Source: CAZEYT01 sp964516295
GTDB taxonomy: Bacteria > Verrucomicrobiota > Verrucomicrobiia > Chthoniobacterales > Terrimicrobiaceae
Assembly: GCA_964516295.1 (NCBI GenBank)
Contig: CAZEYT010000047.1
Location: 1-21,574 of the forward strand
Direction: 5' to 3'
Length of the DNA stretch: 21,574 bases
The notes under the pieces are model-generated. The model did not search any database and was not told where the DNA came from. It saw only the letters and a list, made by a program, of their open reading frames with translations. The position numbers and the translations under genes were made by a program. Shown here in pieces: positions 21,287-21,574 of the stretch; position 1 is the first letter of the stretch; the number at the start of each line of letters is the position of its first letter.

Positions 21287-21400
21287 GCCCCATGCAAAAG
21301 AAGGCAGCAGTGGAGATGGTGGTAAGCATGGGGCTGCGCAAAATCTGGCGGGCATGCCCGGCGCTGGGAGTCAACCGTTCGACGGTCTACTACGAGCGGG
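21280..21400 (+). pseudogene. IS3-family orfB, N-terminal fragment
   Basis: From the ATG at 21280 (overlapping the orfA TGGTAA in the -1 frame) the reading gives M-V-S-P-M-Q-K-K-A-A-V-E-M, then R-K-I-W-R-A-C-P-A-L-G-V-N-R-S-T-V-Y-Y, which is the usual start of an IS3 OrfB. It then runs into unrelated sequence antisense to uvrB. The catalytic DDE core is absent. The end coordinate is approximate. Confidence 0.75.
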
Positions 21401-21406
21401 CGGAGG

Positions 21407-21574
21407 TCAGCCGCGTTTGCGGCGGGAGGGTTTGGGGTATTTGCCGCGGGGGCGGGGTTCGATTTTGGCGGTGCCGGTGCCGTTTTTGAGTTCTTGGATT
21501 TGGTCGCGGAGGAGGGCGGCGCGTTCGTATTCGAGGTTGGCGGCGGCGGTGGCCATGTCGCGTTCGAGTTCGCG
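21407..21574 (-). CDS. uvrB: UvrB C-terminal end (UVR domain), partial at right edge
   Basis: Hand translation of the minus strand from the window edge gives 55 codons and a TGA at 21409-21407. The sequence R-E-L-E-R-D-M-A-T-A-A-A-N-L-E-Y-E-R followed by A-A-L-L-R-D-Q-I-Q-E-L-K is the UVR domain of excinuclease subunit B, which contacts UvrC in nucleotide excision repair. A basic tail (P-S-R-R-K-R-G) follows. The gene continues beyond the window. UvrC can carry a UVR domain too, but internally, so its position at the very C-terminus favours UvrB. The IS remnant lies directly behind the stop, and the C-terminus appears undamaged. Confidence 0.85.
   Translation of the reverse strand, partial: RELERDMATAAANLEYERAALLRDQIQELKNGTGTAKIEPRPRGKYPKPSRRKRG

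Larger units (their letters stand above)
20957..21406 (+). mobile_element. IS3-family insertion sequence remnant, right part deleted
   Basis: The left end begins TGATCCAACCCCAAAAAACT at 20957, of the TGA...CCCC.AAA..CTGGACAG type common to IS3-family ends. It is followed by a hairpin, a broken orfA and the first 40 or so codons of orfB. Similarity stops near 21400, just before the uvrB stop codon, so the rest of orfB (with the DDE domain) and the right inverted repeat are gone. The right boundary is approximate. Confidence 0.75.

Overview
The window is a gene-dense, GC-rich chromosomal segment that most resembles a member of Verrucomicrobiota. This placement is an inference. It rests on a PEP-CTERM protein with autotransporter-type strand repeats, a roadblock/LC7 protein with a long proline-rich linker next to exbB/exbD, split PqiA-type genes, a lipid A acyltransferase fused to a heptosyltransferase, and many 4-base start/stop overlaps. 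No rRNA, tRNA or CRISPR array was seen.

Layout. 1-2531 (minus): an operon of a GH1 beta-glycosidase lipoprotein followed by two single-domain PqiA-like membrane proteins; the last one runs off the left edge. 2736-3908 (minus): purK. 3907-5784 (plus): an LpxL-type acyltransferase/WaaF-type glycosyltransferase fusion whose start codon overlaps that of purK in one CATG. 5786-7371 (minus): a CHAD-domain gene overlapping the redox chaperone gene hslO (Hsp33). 7455-8738 (plus): a tandem class II aldolase protein whose second half has lost its metal and catalytic residues. 8742-13596 (minus): a probable operon of a roadblock/proline-rich protein, ExbB, ExbD, a TonB-like protein, a small membrane zinc-ribbon protein and FabF. 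13640-14035 (plus): hisI. 14023-16602 (minus): a secreted PEP-CTERM protein with an N-terminal papain/C39-like domain. 16762-17484 (plus): an unrecognised 240-residue protein ending inside a perfect 22-nt tandem duplication. 17770-19822 (minus): xylulokinase followed directly by a UbiX-type flavin prenyltransferase. 20061-20731 (minus): a VapBC-type toxin-antitoxin pair with a palindrome inside its putative promoter. 20957-about 21406: a decayed, truncated IS3-family element lying against the 3' end of uvrB (21407-21574, minus, partial).

How the genes fit together. Most of the window is envelope biology (lipid A acylation and core sugar transfer, PqiA-type proteins, a proton-driven ExbB-ExbD-TonB unit, an exported PEP-CTERM protein, a surface glycosidase) mixed with housekeeping biosynthesis (purK, hisI, fabF, xylB, ubiX). 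The right edge from about 19.8 kb is the accessory part: toxin-antitoxin, an IS remnant and a dispersed-repeat-like sequence. The best candidates for something undescribed are the roadblock/proline-rich protein leading an ExbB-ExbD-TonB operon, the exported C39-like/beta-repeat/PEP-CTERM protein with a hairpin against its start codon, and the CHAD-Hsp33 translational coupling.
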